Assembly (NCBI GenBank): GCA_033816765.1 | Contig: CM066288.1 | Span: 2,604,001 to 2,668,000, forward strand | Direction: 5' to 3' | DNA length: 64,000 bases | DNA from: Nothopassalora personata | Lineage: Eukaryota; Ascomycota; Dothideomycetes; Mycosphaerellales; Mycosphaerellaceae | In this document: piece by piece, positions 20,954-32,764 of the stretch | How positions within the stretch are numbered: the first letter of the stretch is position 1 | Layout: each line of letters starts with the position of its first letter | Program-made: the position numbers and the translations under genes | Notes under the pieces: model-generated | The model's input: the letters and a program-made list of their open reading frames with translations, nothing else | Told to the model about the DNA's origin: nothing | Databases searched by the model: none

Positions 20954-21925
20954 ATGAGACAGTTCGTGCGTGCTGCAGCCTTGTGTGCTATAGCTGAGTT
21001 GGCGATTGCGAAAGGTTCGTTACGTGTAGCGATCGTGCTTTCGGGAGAGTTGAGCTGACTTCTTGTGATTGTAGTGATCACTGTCAGTGAAGGGCTATGC
21101 TCGACAGACTTGCCAGCGCCTACGTACGGATGGGTCTCGACCAACGGCTCGAGCATGCCGTATAGCTTTCCGCCCACATCAACATCGACTCCGCCATCGG
21201 CCAGCCTGCCTGTAGTATACCCGACTCCCTCATCGTCGGGGCCTTCGGTCATCATCGTCACACCAATTCCAGCCCCATCAAGCTCAGCAGTCGACGTACC
21301 GCCGGTCTACTCCAGCCCTTCATCGGGAGGACCCATCATTGATCCAGTCTACACGAGCTCATCCTCGGTACCTCCGGTCTCGCTCCCATCACCAATCCCC
21401 TCATCGACCTCGGACACTCCTGTCGTGCCGCCTGTCTCATCGCCACCTCCTGAAGACGCTCCAACTTCGTCGTCAACAACCAGCATCTTCAGCTACATCA
21501 CCCCCACCCAGAGCAATCCTCCCATCGTTGCCCCAACCCCAGACCCCACCGGAGTCTGCACTCAGACCGCGCCCCAAGGCGCCACGATCCAATGCGACGC
21601 CGCCGACGGCCTGACCTTCTGTCAAGGCGGCCAGAACTTCGGCCTCAGGTGCGGCATCCACTACGACTTGATTACCATGAGCGATATTATCTTCAGCTAC
21701 TCCGCCGAAGAGTGCCTCGATACGTGCTTGGGAACCGTGGGATGCACGGCGGTTGAGTTTAGCTTGCTTTACAACAACTGCGTTCTTGCTTACGGGATCT
21801 TTGGTGTCACGGGCACGGTCGACCCGTATATGGTGTTTTTGTACAATCGGGGCTATATCGATGATGATTACATTCCGCAGAATATTTGTCCGTTCGGTGG
21901 ATGTACGGAGCAGCCGCTTTCGTAG
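20954..21925 (+). CDS. Secreted Cys-rich protein with mucin-like linker
   Basis: Two exons, 20954-21014 and 21075-21925, with a 60-nt intron; 303 residues. Exon 1 encodes almost only a signal peptide (MRQFVRAAALCAIAELAIAK). Residues about 45-175 are a Ser/Thr/Pro-rich stretch with repeated VPPV, PSSS and YSSPSS pieces, likely O-glycosylated. The C-terminal ~125 residues hold about eight cysteines (GVCTQTAPQGATIQCD, FCQGGQNFGLRC, EECLDTCLGTVGCTAVEF, NNCVLAYG). Their spacing resembles PAN/apple-like domains of fungal surface proteins. This suggests a secreted or wall-bound carbohydrate- or protein-binding protein; the ligand is unknown. There is no GPI signal: the chain ends GGCTEQPLS. Confidence 0.82.
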
Positions 21926-23103
21926 ATTGGTTGGTGAGAGGGTGTTGGCGGGCGCGGCATGATCGCGTGAGGGTTGAGACGATTGATCCCTGACCATGGG
22001 AGTGTCGAGAATGGGCGAGTTTCGGTGTACCTAGGGGGACTACAAGGCACGCTGGAGAGAGGAAGGGGATGGGAGATTGTCCTTGTACGCGATGTGCATT
22101 GTTTTGGACCGCTGCTGCTTGATGCAGGTGGTCTGTCACAGCTGAGCATTGCCTGTAGCGTAGGCTATACTCCCCATTAATCCAATACTATACACTACGC
22201 TACCGACTCCGCGAAGTTCATTTGTTTCGCTTTTACGTGGGATGCCCTCGATCTGTCGTTGCTACGATGCTTTCGCGCTGGGCGGAGCAAAGCCGCTGGA
22301 AGAGGTAACGGTTAGGGCCTGGCCGCCACGTGCCGCTGCATTAGTGTCCTTACCAGTGATAGCTCACATGTGATCCGAGTTTTGGATCCCATGGCGAGCT
22401 AACACATTAGATATGCAAAATGGTCTTTCTCTGAAGGAAGCATATTCTGAGCGATGCGTTCTCCGATCAGGTCTAAGCCAGACGACGTGAATTGGGGATC
22501 CGTTGATAAATACCAGGACGGCAGAATTAGCACACCACGCCTTTCGAGAGCAACAGGCCAGGATACGCTTTGCAGCTTAGTAGGTTGACAGTGGCAGTGA
22601 ATGACCAAATGTCTCGCTGTGCCCTGCTCGCTAGTGATATTGTCCCTTTCAGCGCGTGTCTTTCGTGATTACAGGCTGTGCATGCGCGGCGTAGCTCCAC
22701 GATTTCCCAAAAATTGCTCAATCGAGTGGCAGTAAAAGTACATTTTAAACTGCACGGCTCGTCCACATGCAGTATTGTAACCCTGTCTCGCTCTTCCTGG
22801 ACACGCCGTCAAAGTGGTGGTGAGGTCAGCGGCGCCAAAAGAGATTGGCGGGCGGAAGTCGCGGATTTTTCGCGTCAGAAGTGCAAGGATCCTACCGAGA
22901 GCAGCTTCCGAAGCCGAGAGCGACAGGAGATCGATAGACTGATATGATCCGCGTCTTATTTCCTGGGTCCAGGGTCTCCCATATAAACATCGCCACACCG
23001 CGAAACATCTGTGCATCATCATCTTGGAAACCCGAAACCTCTTCGCCAAGCCTACACTCCTTCACCTTCGCAACTCTGGTCAGCAGGATATTCACATCAC
23101 ACG
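21926..23103. other. Intergenic region
   Basis: About 1.2 kb between the secreted-protein gene and SCS7. No gene supported on either strand. The right end carries the SCS7 promoter and leader. Confidence 0.5.
22982..22987 (+). promoter_or_regulatory. TATA-like box upstream of SCS7
   Basis: TATAAA lies 117 bp upstream of the ATG at 23104. Only motif and position support it. Confidence 0.35.
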
Positions 23104-24336
23104 ATGCCGGGACGAACACTCCCCACGCTGACTTCTGCGGAAGTCGCCGCGCACAACACATCCAAGTCATGCTATGTGACGGTTGGTACGAAGGTCTACG
23201 ACATAACGCCGTTCCTCGAAGACCACCCTGGAGGTGGTGACTTGATCGTGGGTTACGGTGGCAAAGATGTCAAGGAGATCATGGAAGATGAGGTGTCGCA
23301 CGCGCACAGTGAAAGCGCGTGGGAGATCCTGGACGACCATCTCATTGGCTTCGTTGCGACGGAGAAGGTACTCGAGGCTGTGAAGGAGAGCGACGACCCA
23401 TTCAGTGTGCTGCCGATGGAGCCGAATTCGAAGGGCATGAAAGAATTGGAACAAGCGAGCAATGGTGCAGCTGCGGAGGTCAAGGCAAGAGATCAGGTCG
23501 TGAACAATGGCGAAGGCGAACAGAAACCTGTCTTCGAGGCAACCGGCATGAGCTCCGAGGAAGATCTGAATAGAGAGACGGATCCAGCGTCAGACTACAA
23601 GAAGCACAAGTTCCTGGATTTGAGCAAGCCACTTTTCATGCAAGTATTTCTCGGAAACTTCAGCAAGAAGTTTTACTTGGAGCAAGTCCATCGCCCCAGG
23701 CATTACAAAGGAGGAGACAGTGCACCACTTTTCGGAAACTTCCTGGAGCCATTATCGAGAACACCATGGTGGATTGTGCCAACGCTATGGTGGCCTCCTG
23801 TCGCTTATGGAGCCTTTCTCTGTGCACGGTACTTCAGCTTTCCAATACTGGTTGCCTACTGGATCACAGGACTTTGCATCTGGACGCTAATCGAATACGG
23901 CCTCCACAGATGTCTTTTCCATCTGGACGATCATCTACCAGACAACAGATACGCAATCTCACTCCACTTCCTTCTACACGGCATTCACCATTACTTGCCC
24001 ATGGACAAACTACGACTTGTAATGCCACCAGCCCTTTTCCTCGTGCTCGCAACACCATTTTGGCATCTAGCCCACACTGTCTTCTTCTACGACTGGTACG
24101 CTGCGGTGGCCGTCTTCTGCGGCGGCGTCTTTGGCTACACAATGTACGACATGACTCACTACTTCATCCACCACAAGAACCTCCCAGCCTATTACCGGGT
24201 ACTCAAGAAATACCACTTGCAACACCACTTCATGGACTACGAGAATGGCTTTGGTGTCACCAGCCGCTTCTGGGACAAAATCTTTGGCACAGAACTGCCG
24301 CCTCCACCTACGCCCAAGGTGCTGAAGACGACTTGA
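23104..24336 (+). CDS. SCS7: Sphingolipid fatty-acid 2-hydroxylase (cytochrome b5 fusion)
   Basis: Intronless, 410 residues from the ATG at 23104 (MPGRTLPTLTSAEVAAHN). An in-frame ATG at 23011 would add 31 residues not typical of the family. Residues about 8-90 are a cytochrome b5 domain with the haem-ligand motif HPGG and a second histidine in the HAHSESAWEILDDH region. A variable linker leads to an integral-membrane fatty-acid hydroxylase domain. Its di-iron histidine motifs are HRCLFH, HFLLHGIHH, THYFIHH and YHLQHH, with four hydrophobic stretches between them. The enzyme 2-hydroxylates the very-long-chain N-acyl group of ceramides in the ER. All ligand motifs are present and the length is normal. 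Confidence 0.94.
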   Translation: MPGRTLPTLTSAEVAAHNTSKSCYVTVGTKVYDITPFLEDHPGGGDLIVGYGGKDVKEIMEDEVSHAHSESAWEILDDHLIGFVATEKVLEAVKESDDPFSVLPMEPNSKGMKELEQASNGAAAEVKARDQVVNNGEGEQKPVFEATGMSSEEDLNRETDPASDYKKHKFLDLSKPLFMQVFLGNFSKKFYLEQVHRPRHYKGGDSAPLFGNFLEPLSRTPWWIVPTLWWPPVAYGAFLCARYFSFPILVAYWITGLCIWTLIEYGLHRCLFHLDDHLPDNRYAISLHFLLHGIHHYLPMDKLRLVMPPALFLVLATPFWHLAHTVFFYDWYAAVAVFCGGVFGYTMYDMTHYFIHHKNLPAYYRVLKKYHLQHHFMDYENGFGVTSRFWDKIFGTELPPPPTPKVLKTT

Positions 24337-24606
24337 GAGAGACTATTTCAGCGCATACATGATACAGCATGGCGTTAACAGGACAACGCGAGGTTTTGCA
24401 GATAGATACCAATTGTAATGATAATGCTCCGAGAAAGGCGAGACATGATCGCTCGTCGAATGCATATGCGCGTATCAGCCCTGGCCTCTTTGATGAACTT
24501 CCCGAAATCATGGCAAACATCTAGTTTCCCACCTCAAAACGTAAAGGTATGCTGCTCGCCATGATGCCTCTCGCTTACGAAGCTATAATCTACTTCAACA
24601 ACCACG

Positions 24607-25120
24607 ATGAATACAGCGCCATACACACCGACAAACCAGGCACCCACGCAGCGACAAGACAACACTTCCCTCGACTACCGCTGCGTCACAATCAATCTGA
24701 CCGACGCGCTCATGCTCCGCTCATGGGCCAATGACGACGATTTGGCCCAGGATCTGGAGAAAATTCTCACAACTGTGACCGGGGATGACCAGAAAACACA
24801 GGACCGCTTCGCCCTTGCTGTAGTGCAGATTAGGGAGATGAAGGAGGATGGTTTCAGATGGATTACATTACACTCATGAAATGGGCAAGGCGCCTGGGTA
24901 TGTTGCTGCAGGGACAGATACGAGGCATGGACACATGCTACGAGCCACTCGAGTCCTGCTGTCTCCTCTTTGTTCGCCAGGTGGGTTCCTTTCGCATCGG
25001 GCGAAGCTAAGGGCGGGGTGGAAGAAGATGTACGGAAGGGATCTTGAGCTCGCGTTGATAAAGTCTGGCGTGGTGGATCTGGCGAGGATCGCGTTGCGAG
25101 AGCTGTATGACGGAGCTTGA
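24607..25120 (+). CDS. Small hypothetical protein, tentative two-exon model
   Basis: Frame 24607-24850 (MNTAPYTPTNQAPTQRQDNT...LAQDLEKILTTVTGDD) could join 24981-25120 (GFLSHRAKLRAGWKKMYG...ELALIKSGVVDLARIALRE) over a 130-nt intron in phase 1, giving 127 residues. The acceptor TTCGCCAG is good. The donor GTTTCA is weak, which lowers confidence. Alternatively, the first frame alone (24607-24879, 90 residues) is the product. Both pieces have amphipathic helical patterns and no known motif. No function is proposed. Confidence 0.3.
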
Positions 25121-25394
25121 AGCACGAGGATGAGGCCATGAAGGGAATGTTGAGGCAGATCGATGGTGGCCTTTATCATACTTACAGCGCCACACGGCTC
25201 TCAAAGTACCCAAGAGCTTAGTCGGATCTGGCGCTGGAGCCATGTACAAGCCACACCTGCCACACCACGTGCTCTACAGACCGCGTCATCGCGGCATTCA
25301 TATCTTGTACATTGCAATCACGGCGGCGACCTAGTAGACTCGCACGACTTGACTTGCACTCTTGCAGCAACATTCTTAGCACAGCACTCACAGA

Positions 25395-26284
25395 ATGGCC
25401 GACTTTGCACCACCTCCCGGACCACCACCTCCAAAAGTGCCAGAGGTAAGCAGGTGCCACCCCACATGCATGTGGGCGCCGTTGCTAATACCTCATAGGG
25501 CTGGAAAGCGATCTGGAACAACCAGTACAACGAATGGTTCTACGTCAACACTCATACCAAGGCGTCACAATGGGAGAAGCCGACCGAGCCGGTGTACGCA
25601 GCGCCAGCCGGTGGACCTCCGCCAGGCGCCCCTCCAGGCTACGATCACTCATCAGCTCAACCTGTTGGACCTGAGAAGGGTGGCCACCTAGGCAGTAACA
25701 ACCCGTACAATGGTGGCGCATCGAGTAGTACAGCCGACGACGAGGCGTATGCGCGTAGACTGCAGCAGGAGGAAGAGGAGCGTGCACGAACAGCTGGTGC
25801 TGGGAGTCGTGATGGCTACTATGGCCAGCAGCCGAACACATACCCACTGCAGAGCAACCAAAGCCCATATGGTCAGCAGTCAGCGACACCGGTCGGACAA
25901 GAAGCAGACCGGGGCAAGAAGGGTGGCTTTCTGAGCAAGATCACTAGTAAGCTAGGCAGTTCTGGCTCAAGGCCACCGCAGCAGGGCTATGGTGTCTATC
26001 CTCAGCAAGGCTATCCTCAGCAAGGATATCCACAGCAATACCCTCAGCAGGGCTATGGAGGATATCCACCTCAAGGTTATGGAGGGTATGGTGGAGGATA
26101 TGGGCAGCAGCCACCGCGTAAACATGGTGGTGGTCTGGGTGCTGGTGGAGGGGCACTTCTTGGAGCCGGTGCAGGTCTCGTCGGAGGCGCCATGCTCATG
26201 GATGCCATGGACGATCATGATGAGGAAGCCTATCAAGAAGGATACGAGGACGGCGCGGACGGGGGAGATTTCGGTGGTGATTGA
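25395..26284 (+). CDS. WW-domain protein with Gln/Gly/Tyr-rich tail
   Basis: Two exons, 25395-25445 and 25499-26284, with a 53-nt intron; 278 residues. The start MADFAPPPGPPPPKVPE runs into a WW domain (GWKAIWNNQYNEWFYVN, then ASQWEKP) at about residues 18-46, with both signature tryptophans and the final proline. A short Glu/Arg helix (AYARRLQQEEEERAR) follows at about 115-130. Then comes a region of tandem PQQGYPQQGY-like repeats (about 195-235), a glycine-zipper-like GGGLGAGGGALLGAGAGLVGG segment and an acidic tail. WW domains bind Pro-rich peptides. The PQQGY repeats and glycine-rich part resemble fungal proteins linked to membrane or stress functions, but the role is unproven. The glycine segment could insert into membranes. 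Confidence 0.88.
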
Positions 26285-26616
26285 TGGCGGAGACGACTGA
26301 TAAGCGGTCGGCATGTCAAGAGCATCGATTGCAAAGTCTCACTATTGCGGCAATCAGTACATAATGTTTCATGAATAACGGCGTTACGCTATGAAAGCAG
26401 TTGAATCTCGCGATGCTCGTCACTCGAAATCTTGGCATTGAGTTACACGGACGGCTTCCTCGCACTTGTACTCAACATTTACACTTTCACTCACTCACTC
26501 ACTCATCGGCCTCGCCATTTCCCTCGCGACCGAGTACACTCGCATATCTCGACTAAGATACCTGAACCTACACGATCGCGCCCCGACTGCCCGCGCACGG
26601 CACATTTCACACCACA

Positions 26617-27870
26617 ATGTCCAATCCACGAATAGAAGAAGTCTCCGACGACGATGAGGTCGGGATGGCAGATGACCCCGACGAAATGGACCTCGACGCC
26701 TTCGACTTCGCCCGTCCCCAAGGAAAATCTCTAGGCCAGCAAGCCTCCGCCGAAGCCAGCGCATCGCCCTCAATACCAGCCGACATGATGGAAGCGCTTC
26801 TGCAAGGACGTCCGCAACCAGCAGGCACCGGCAACACCCAAGTCCCGCAGATGCCGCGGATCAACCAGCAACAACGGCAACAATACAGCCGGGAGCAGCA
26901 GGAGAAGGGTAAAGGCTACCAGTGCATTTACCCGGTGTACTTTGATGCTACGCGCAGTCGGGAACAAGGAAGGAGGGTCAAGAAGAGTGATGCGGTGGCT
27001 AATCCGTTGGCAAGGGAGATTGTGGAGGCTCTCGCACATATTGGAAGACAGGAGCATGTGGCACTGCAGATTGTACTGGAGCCTACGCAGACGCATCCCA
27101 AGGATTGGGCAAATCCGGGCAGGGTCAAGGTCCAGGTGAAGAAAGATGGCAGGCCGGTCAGTGCGAAGATACAGAACAGTGAGTTGCCCCTACGCCGTGT
27201 GCAGGTCTTTATAGTGGGTCAAGGCAAGAGCGAACCGCGCAAGCGGCCTTGGAATGTTGTTCAGCTTCTCGGAATCGCACAAGACGAAAGCGCATGACTA
27301 CGACATTTAGTGGTCGTGTGCGAAGGTCTATGGACGAGACGTCCTCTTGGTACAGGCCCAAGCCAGAGCGATCTGCCTAAGCCGAGCGAGGGAAGCGCAA
27401 TCGTCCCTTGAACAGGCTCAAGTCAGGAGTGACGGGTCATGGTAGACTCTACACAAATTCCAGGCTAATGTTACACTGCAGAGCACCACCTATACAAAAT
27501 GATCTCCGCACACCTCAAGGCGAACCCCACGACTGCAGAGACGCCTATGCGCCTCCAAATCCAAGGTCTACCAATGCCGAAGGATAACAAGATCACGCCT
27601 CCTGCGATCCCACGAGGGTCGAAAATTGGAACTATCCTCCCTCTTCACTCACCGGCCCTTTCCGGCGGCGGCGTCTCAGAGAACTTCCTCAAAGATGTAA
27701 GTCAAGCGAATCTCTTTCCTCATCGCACGCAACGCTAACCACCAAACTTGCAGATGATGGCAGAGATGGGTGGCCAGCTTCCTCCCGGCATGGCAGGAAT
27801 GGCCAGTGCTGCAAGTGGCGCAAGTGCTGACAGCAATCAAAGAAAAGTCAAAGAGAGAAAGAAGAAGTGA
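26617..27870 (+). CDS. SRP19: Signal recognition particle 19-kDa subunit (Sec65-type)
   Basis: Three exons, 26617-27178, 27482-27696 and 27754-27870, with introns of 303 nt (GTGAGT...CTGCAG) and 57 nt; 297 residues. After an acidic, disordered N-terminus (EEVSDDDEVGMADDPDEMDL), residues about 108-200 carry the SRP19 fold: CIYPVYFDATRSREQGRRV, then NPLAREIVEAL, and DWANPGRVKVQVKKDGRP continuing to HHLYKMISAHLKAN across the first intron. The C-terminus is lysine-rich (RKVKERKKK). SRP19 binds the tips of the SRP RNA helices and allows SRP54 to load, for co-translational targeting to the ER. The N-terminal extension and Pro/Gly-rich C-terminal part are normal for fungal Sec65 homologues. Without splicing the first intron, the frame would end at 27297 and lose the last helix. 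Confidence 0.92.
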
Positions 27871-28155
27871 TGAACATATCCTTCTGAAGTCTCGAGAAAG
27901 CGGTCAAGGAAGCATGTTCGTGGCAGCGAGCGTGTTGTCGTTCTTCCGTCTCCTCTGCCGTGTCACATCACCTCCACATATAATGCGCTACCTACTCAAA
28001 ATGGGCGACGCGCTTGCATTCGCTACCGATAGCCCGGTTAGTGTTGGAGGCTGCAGCGCCGAGCCGGCAGTGGGAAAGACAACCGAATCAGATGCAGCAA
28101 GTAGTGCGAAGAGCACCAAGATGCAGAAGGCCACGGCCAGCTATGAGCGACAATG

Positions 28156-28438
28156 CTAGGCCTCCTTCTCGGCCTTGAATCCCGGGGGAAAGATCGCATC
28201 CTGTCAGCGGAGGTACGCACATCATAGAGCAGCTGATCATGCTCACCGCACTCATCTCTTCCAGCATGATGCCCGTTGTCAACGTTGCAGCACCGGCGTA
28301 TCTGCAATGCAAGTGGGCAACGCGATGGATGGTGACATCTGCCATCGTCCTGCGAAATCCTGCCAACACGCCAGGTGCCCGCATAATCCGCACGATGATC
28401 TGATAAAAGCAAAAGCCACGTGGAAGTATCAAGTGCAT
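28156..28438 (-). CDS. Small unrecognised protein, two exons
   Basis: Exons 28247-28438 and 28156-28200 join over a 46-nt intron (GTGAGC donor, CTGACAG acceptor) in phase 0. The result is 78 residues ending MLEEMSADAIFPPGFKAEKEA. The joined C-terminus looks like genuine protein, with a short conserved-looking tail rather than random codons. The N-terminus is less certain: a TTTTATCAG acceptor-like string before IIVRIMRAPG suggests a further upstream exon and a different start. I do not recognise the family. The small size and basic N-terminal half (RIMRAPGVLAGFRRT) would suit a mitochondrial protein, but that is a guess. Confidence 0.42.
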
Positions 28439-28976
28439 GAGCTGCAGCTAAGGCAGTAAGTAGGTGACGAACATGGAAGAGCCTGACGCATGCACGACTG
28501 AAGTTTATCACGACAACCCATCGGTATCTTGACTGCTTCGCTCCACAGCAGCGGGTCGAGAACTTCAGATCGTGCAGGCTACGCCTGTTTATGCCGTTCC
28601 TGCAGGAACACTGATGTGATGCTGTACTGTTTGAGCACGACTCCTCCGTGTACGATGCTGTCCATACCGTAGTGATCTACCTGATACTGCTGTCCTCGCA
28701 GTGCGGTGCATTCATGCATTATGCCAGTGGCCTATCATATGCCATGCCAGGCCATGCCGAAGCGGTCTGCGTGTATGCCAAAGAAGGTCGTTCGTCCATT
28801 CGTCCGTATATCGTCCAAGCCATGTATGCATCAGCCTGCTATTAGCGCGTCCGGTGGTATAATGCAAGATGTAGTCTCCCTGACATCGCCGACTCCAGGA
28901 CAGTCCTACGAAAGCCAAAAGTGAATGAACATGTGATCATCGTCCGAGCTGGAAGTTTCTGACTTTCTCGGCCATT
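28439..28976. other. Intergenic region
   Basis: Between the small unrecognised gene and the aminotransferase stop codon. No motif-bearing frame or repeat is seen; it may hold an upstream exon of the small gene. Confidence 0.4.
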
Positions 28977-30621
28977 TCAGTGACGTGTGTGCGTACTGAG
29001 CATGACTAGCCACTCTTTGTGGTTCTGCAGAAAGTATTGCCGCACCACTGCCGCAACTGTGTCGACGATCTGGTGGATCGCGTCGGCTGTTATGTTGTAC
29101 GCTGGTGCGATGAGAATGTGATCGCCTCGGTGGCCATTTACACTGCCCGTGCCGGGATACAGGCTGATGTTGTGTGGGTGCCGCATCCCAAGTTCGTGTA
29201 TGGCCATTGCGATGCCTTGGGACGGGTCGAATGGTTCTTTGGTGAGTTTGTCCTCGACGAACTCAATGCCCCAGAAGAGGCCCTTGCCACGGATGTTGCC
29301 CACGGCGGCATGGCTCGAGAGCTTTTCGTGGAGAAGGCGGCCAAGGAGCGCGCCTTGCTTGCGGACGTTGCAGACGAGGTTGTCGTCCCTGATTATACGC
29401 TGAACCTCGAGAGCCGCTTTGCAGGCAAGCGGATGGCCTTGGTAGGTCTGTCCGTGGCTGAAGCATCCAGTACCGCGCTCAAGAGTGTCTACAATCCGTT
29501 TGTTGGCAAGCATTGCTGCGACAGGCATGTAGCCACCGCCCAGTCCTTTACCCATTGTCATGATGTCGGGCGTGACTCCAATCAGTGGATCTTGCCATGC
29601 GTGGAGAGGCCTCGGGTATCGTTCTGATGGTGCTGGTCCTATACGGCCCGCTCCTGACATGACCTCATCCAGGATCAGGAGTGCTCCGTACTTATCGCAG
29701 ACTCGTCTTACGGCAGCAAAGTACCCAGGAGATGGCGGTACACAACCTGAAGATGGTCAGGATGAAGATTCATGGTGTCATCTGATTAATTCAGCTGCTC
29801 GAGAGCACTTACCTAGAGCAGCTCCGACGACTGGCTCAGCGATGAAAGCAGCCACCTTGTTCGGCCCGATAGCCAGGAACTCAGCCTCGAGCTCGGCTTC
29901 CAGTCTTTGAACGTACGAGCGTTCGTCATCGAGGACGCTCGAAAGGCCCCTGTAGGCATAACAGGGACTGACCCTGCTTGTGTTGATGCTCAGGATAGGC
30001 TCAAAAAGAGCCCGGCGGGCCACATGACCGCCCGCGGCCAACGCCCCAAGTGTGGTCCCGTGGTAACTCTGCTGTCGTGAGACGAAGTGGCAACGCTCGG
30101 GCTCAGGATGTGGCTTCTCCAAGTGGTACTGTCGAGCGAGCTTGAGTGCGGCTTCCATTGCTTCACTGCCGCTGCTGGCAACGAAGACTCTTGCCATTTC
30201 GCCATTCGTGCTTTCGATGAGGATCTTAGCGAGGTCTTCAGACGCCGTAGTAGCGTAGAACAGAGAGTGACAGTATGAGACCTGGCTCATCTGCTCAAAC
30301 AGAGCGTCCTGGACCCTAGGCTTGTTAGATCGCGTCGTGGGGGTCGTCTATACAACCACACCTTCTGTTGCCATGGCCAATGCATGCTACTGCCGCACCT
30401 CCAGTGGCATCCAAGATCTGTTGTCCGTTGCTCAAATGAAGGTAATTGCCTTCTGCAGCTACCACATGGAGTGGATCATGATGCAGGCATCGATGGAGCA
30501 GTGCAGAGCTGCTGTCGCCTTTGGCGAGGGCGCCATTCTTTCCGTTGCCATCGACGACATTGCCATCATTGATGAGCAATACTGAAGGTGACATATCTGT
30601 ATGAGAAGGAAGTAGATGCAT
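28977..30621 (-). CDS. Class-III PLP-dependent aminotransferase
   Basis: Three exons on the minus strand: 30362-30621, 29813-30315 and 28977-29746, with introns of 46 and 66 nt; 510 residues. Start either at 30621 or at a second in-frame ATG, 30594. Fold-type I motifs are present in order: GHGNRR and YATTASEDLA near the substrate pocket, VASSGSEAMEAALKLARQ (PLP phosphate), QQSYHGTTLGALAAGG, ILDEVMSGAGR (Asp contacting the pyridine nitrogen), TMGKGLGGGYMPVAA (Schiff-base Lys) and HGQTYQGHPLACKAAL. This places it in the omega/4-aminobutyrate-type subgroup (class III). The amino donor cannot be read from sequence. There is no targeting signal. No neighbouring pathway gene points to a substrate. 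Splice joins restore continuous family motifs. Confidence 0.9.
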
Positions 30622-32764
30622 TTATTAGGATCTAAAGAAATGGATATGATTCTTCTGGATGTAATGTCAAGGGGTAGAGAGAATGGGGTGTAAATATACA
30701 CTCTCGAGACTGAGAACAACGGGAGGAAGAGAGAGGTGAACCAACCGCTTTGAGAAAGTGTGCATGGCGCAAAGTGCTGAAGAAGCCGCCGCCGGCCGAC
30801 TATGTACGTTCGTGCAGGCCTTAGGATGGGTCTCGTCATGGGTTTAATGATCTCGTGCAAGTGCGGGAGCTTTAGATGGAGAAACTCAACTTCAAGCTAG
30901 GCAAAGTCTAATGGCGGGCCGTGACTATAGCCGATTGCCCCAGTGAGCCGGGAGGTCGTATACTTGTCTCGGCCAGGCCCACCGCATCTTGGTCCCGAAC
31001 CTGTCTCTCTAGATATCATGAGATGAGGTCTGTGTTGATGTGAACCCGTCATTATGGCGGACATGTGCGGTCCCTCGCGGTATGTTCCAGTGCCTCACTT
31101 GCAAGCCACGTCATTGTTCTGGTTACCATCGCTTGGCATATATCGGAACCTGCCGGACGTCTTATGGATACTGTAGATATCGTAACAGTTCCTAGACGAT
31201 TGGCACTGTATAGTCTTGTAATGCTGTGCAACAGCGCCAGGAAGCCAGCTTGAGGTCCAACTCCGGGAGACTGACCGACTGTAAGCCACCAGCCTGTAGG
31301 CGGCGAGGCGAGGCGGAGCTGCCTCCACATCGAACCATTAGTGCCCAAGCTGAAGATGTCACATCGAAGGCACACGTTAGGGAGTCAGACGTCTCGCGGC
31401 TGTACGCAAAGCCACCTCCCGACCGCCACAAGTCCGCAGATGCAATGCCAAGATTGTTGTTCAAGCAGTATGCGCTGATCTCGCCCAGATTTGCCATATA
31501 TAGCGATGCTACCTTGCTTGACCATACACTGCACCGGCTGCATGTGTATTTGGAATGCAGAATACTGTAACAATTAATCGAAGTCGATGTTCCTGCATGC
31601 TCTATGACCGGGAGTAGCAAAGCTGCGAAGATAGCCTGCACTGAAAGCTCGCCAGTGTCGATCAGCAGTTCATGGCTTTTCGTTTCCCTGCAGCAGATTG
31701 TCGTCGATATTTGGGATTTGTTAAAGTATATGGAGTGAACTGTCGTTTCGGACGCACTACGTGAAAAAGCTGCTGTTATTCCTTGGCTGAGTGAAGATTC
31801 AATCGACTTAGAATCTGCTGCGGAGCAGGCCTGTGACTCTGTGCTGTTTCGGACGCAGCCCCTATGGTAGGGCTCCTGCATGGCACTGGCATCGAGCGGG
31901 CGGGCGGGGCGGCCAATGCCGTCCGCGACACAGCACAACCTCACTGTTATTGTTGGCGATCGCCTCTTCCGCTTTCAGGCCGTTGTTGTTTTCTTGGGCG
32001 AGCTCTATAGCTGGGATCCGTGCGAGTCGCAGTTACTAGGTATTTCTTTTAGCCAGAGGGCTGGCGCCTTCAGGATCACCTCACGATCTGCGTCATTATA
32101 GCCGCCGTTCTAGACCGACTTGCCAGGTTTTTGACCAAGTAGGTACGAGACGAGGAGTCTCCTGATGCCGTACGACACAGTGATGGGCTATCCGACAGTC
32201 TCGTCCTTGGGCTAGCCATGTTGATGACTGATTTGCGCATTGCAATCGCGATTGCTGTTGCGCCATGTGACAGCCTAAGCGATGGGACTGAGACGCTTGT
32301 GGAGGACAGCAAATTGTTCCTGCGCAACTTCAGACGCCTCGCAACGGAGAAAGCATCCGTGGCGCTTGCTCGTGCCTCGCGACGTATGAATGAATAAACG
32401 GCGACTTTTGGCCGTGGCTGGTTGTCTTGGCATTGGTCACTTCCGCACCTGTGACTCAGCTATGCATCATAGAAAGATTTTTGTCTTCGCGTCGGCATGC
32501 CGACATTGAGTCGAGCGCAGTCAATGTCTCGGGTCGGTCACGCCGATGGTAGATGAAGTCGGTCCTGATGATTTGTCCTTGACCTAATGAGGGAAGCGTT
32601 CCGAAGCAAGGAACCCGCCAAGCTTATACCAGGTCTCTCTGTGGTGGCGTCCAAAGGAAGAGATCGAACATTTGTCAGAAGACATCAGTCTCTTGTTATA
32701 TGCCAGATCCATCAATCGTATCTGACGTAGGGCTTCGCTGCGAAGACCGCGAGGCCTCGTCATC
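30622..32764. other. Long region without a supported gene
   Basis: About 2.1 kb. A 250-codon minus-strand frame (31192-31944) has no motif. On the plus strand, 31901-32397 contains pieces that read like protein (NLTVIVGDRLFRFQAVV; later LVLGLAMLMTDLRIAIA and NFRRLATEKASVALARASRR). They could join through GTATTT and GTAGGT donors, but a TAG and weak splice sites intervene. It may be a decayed gene. Nothing is firm. Confidence 0.35.

Noticed and set aside
20954..30621. Idea that the secreted protein, hydrolase, aminotransferase and regulator form a secondary-metabolite cluster
   Set aside because: No backbone synthase, transporter or P450 is present, and core housekeeping genes lie between them.
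31192..31944. 250-codon minus-strand open frame
   Set aside because: Composition is Ser/Cys/Leu-rich without any motif or splice context. Frames of this length can arise by chance in this GC range.
31880..32101. Possible BTB/POZ-like start (NLTVIVGDRLFRFQ)
   Set aside because: Too short a resemblance, and the rest of a BTB fold does not follow in any frame.
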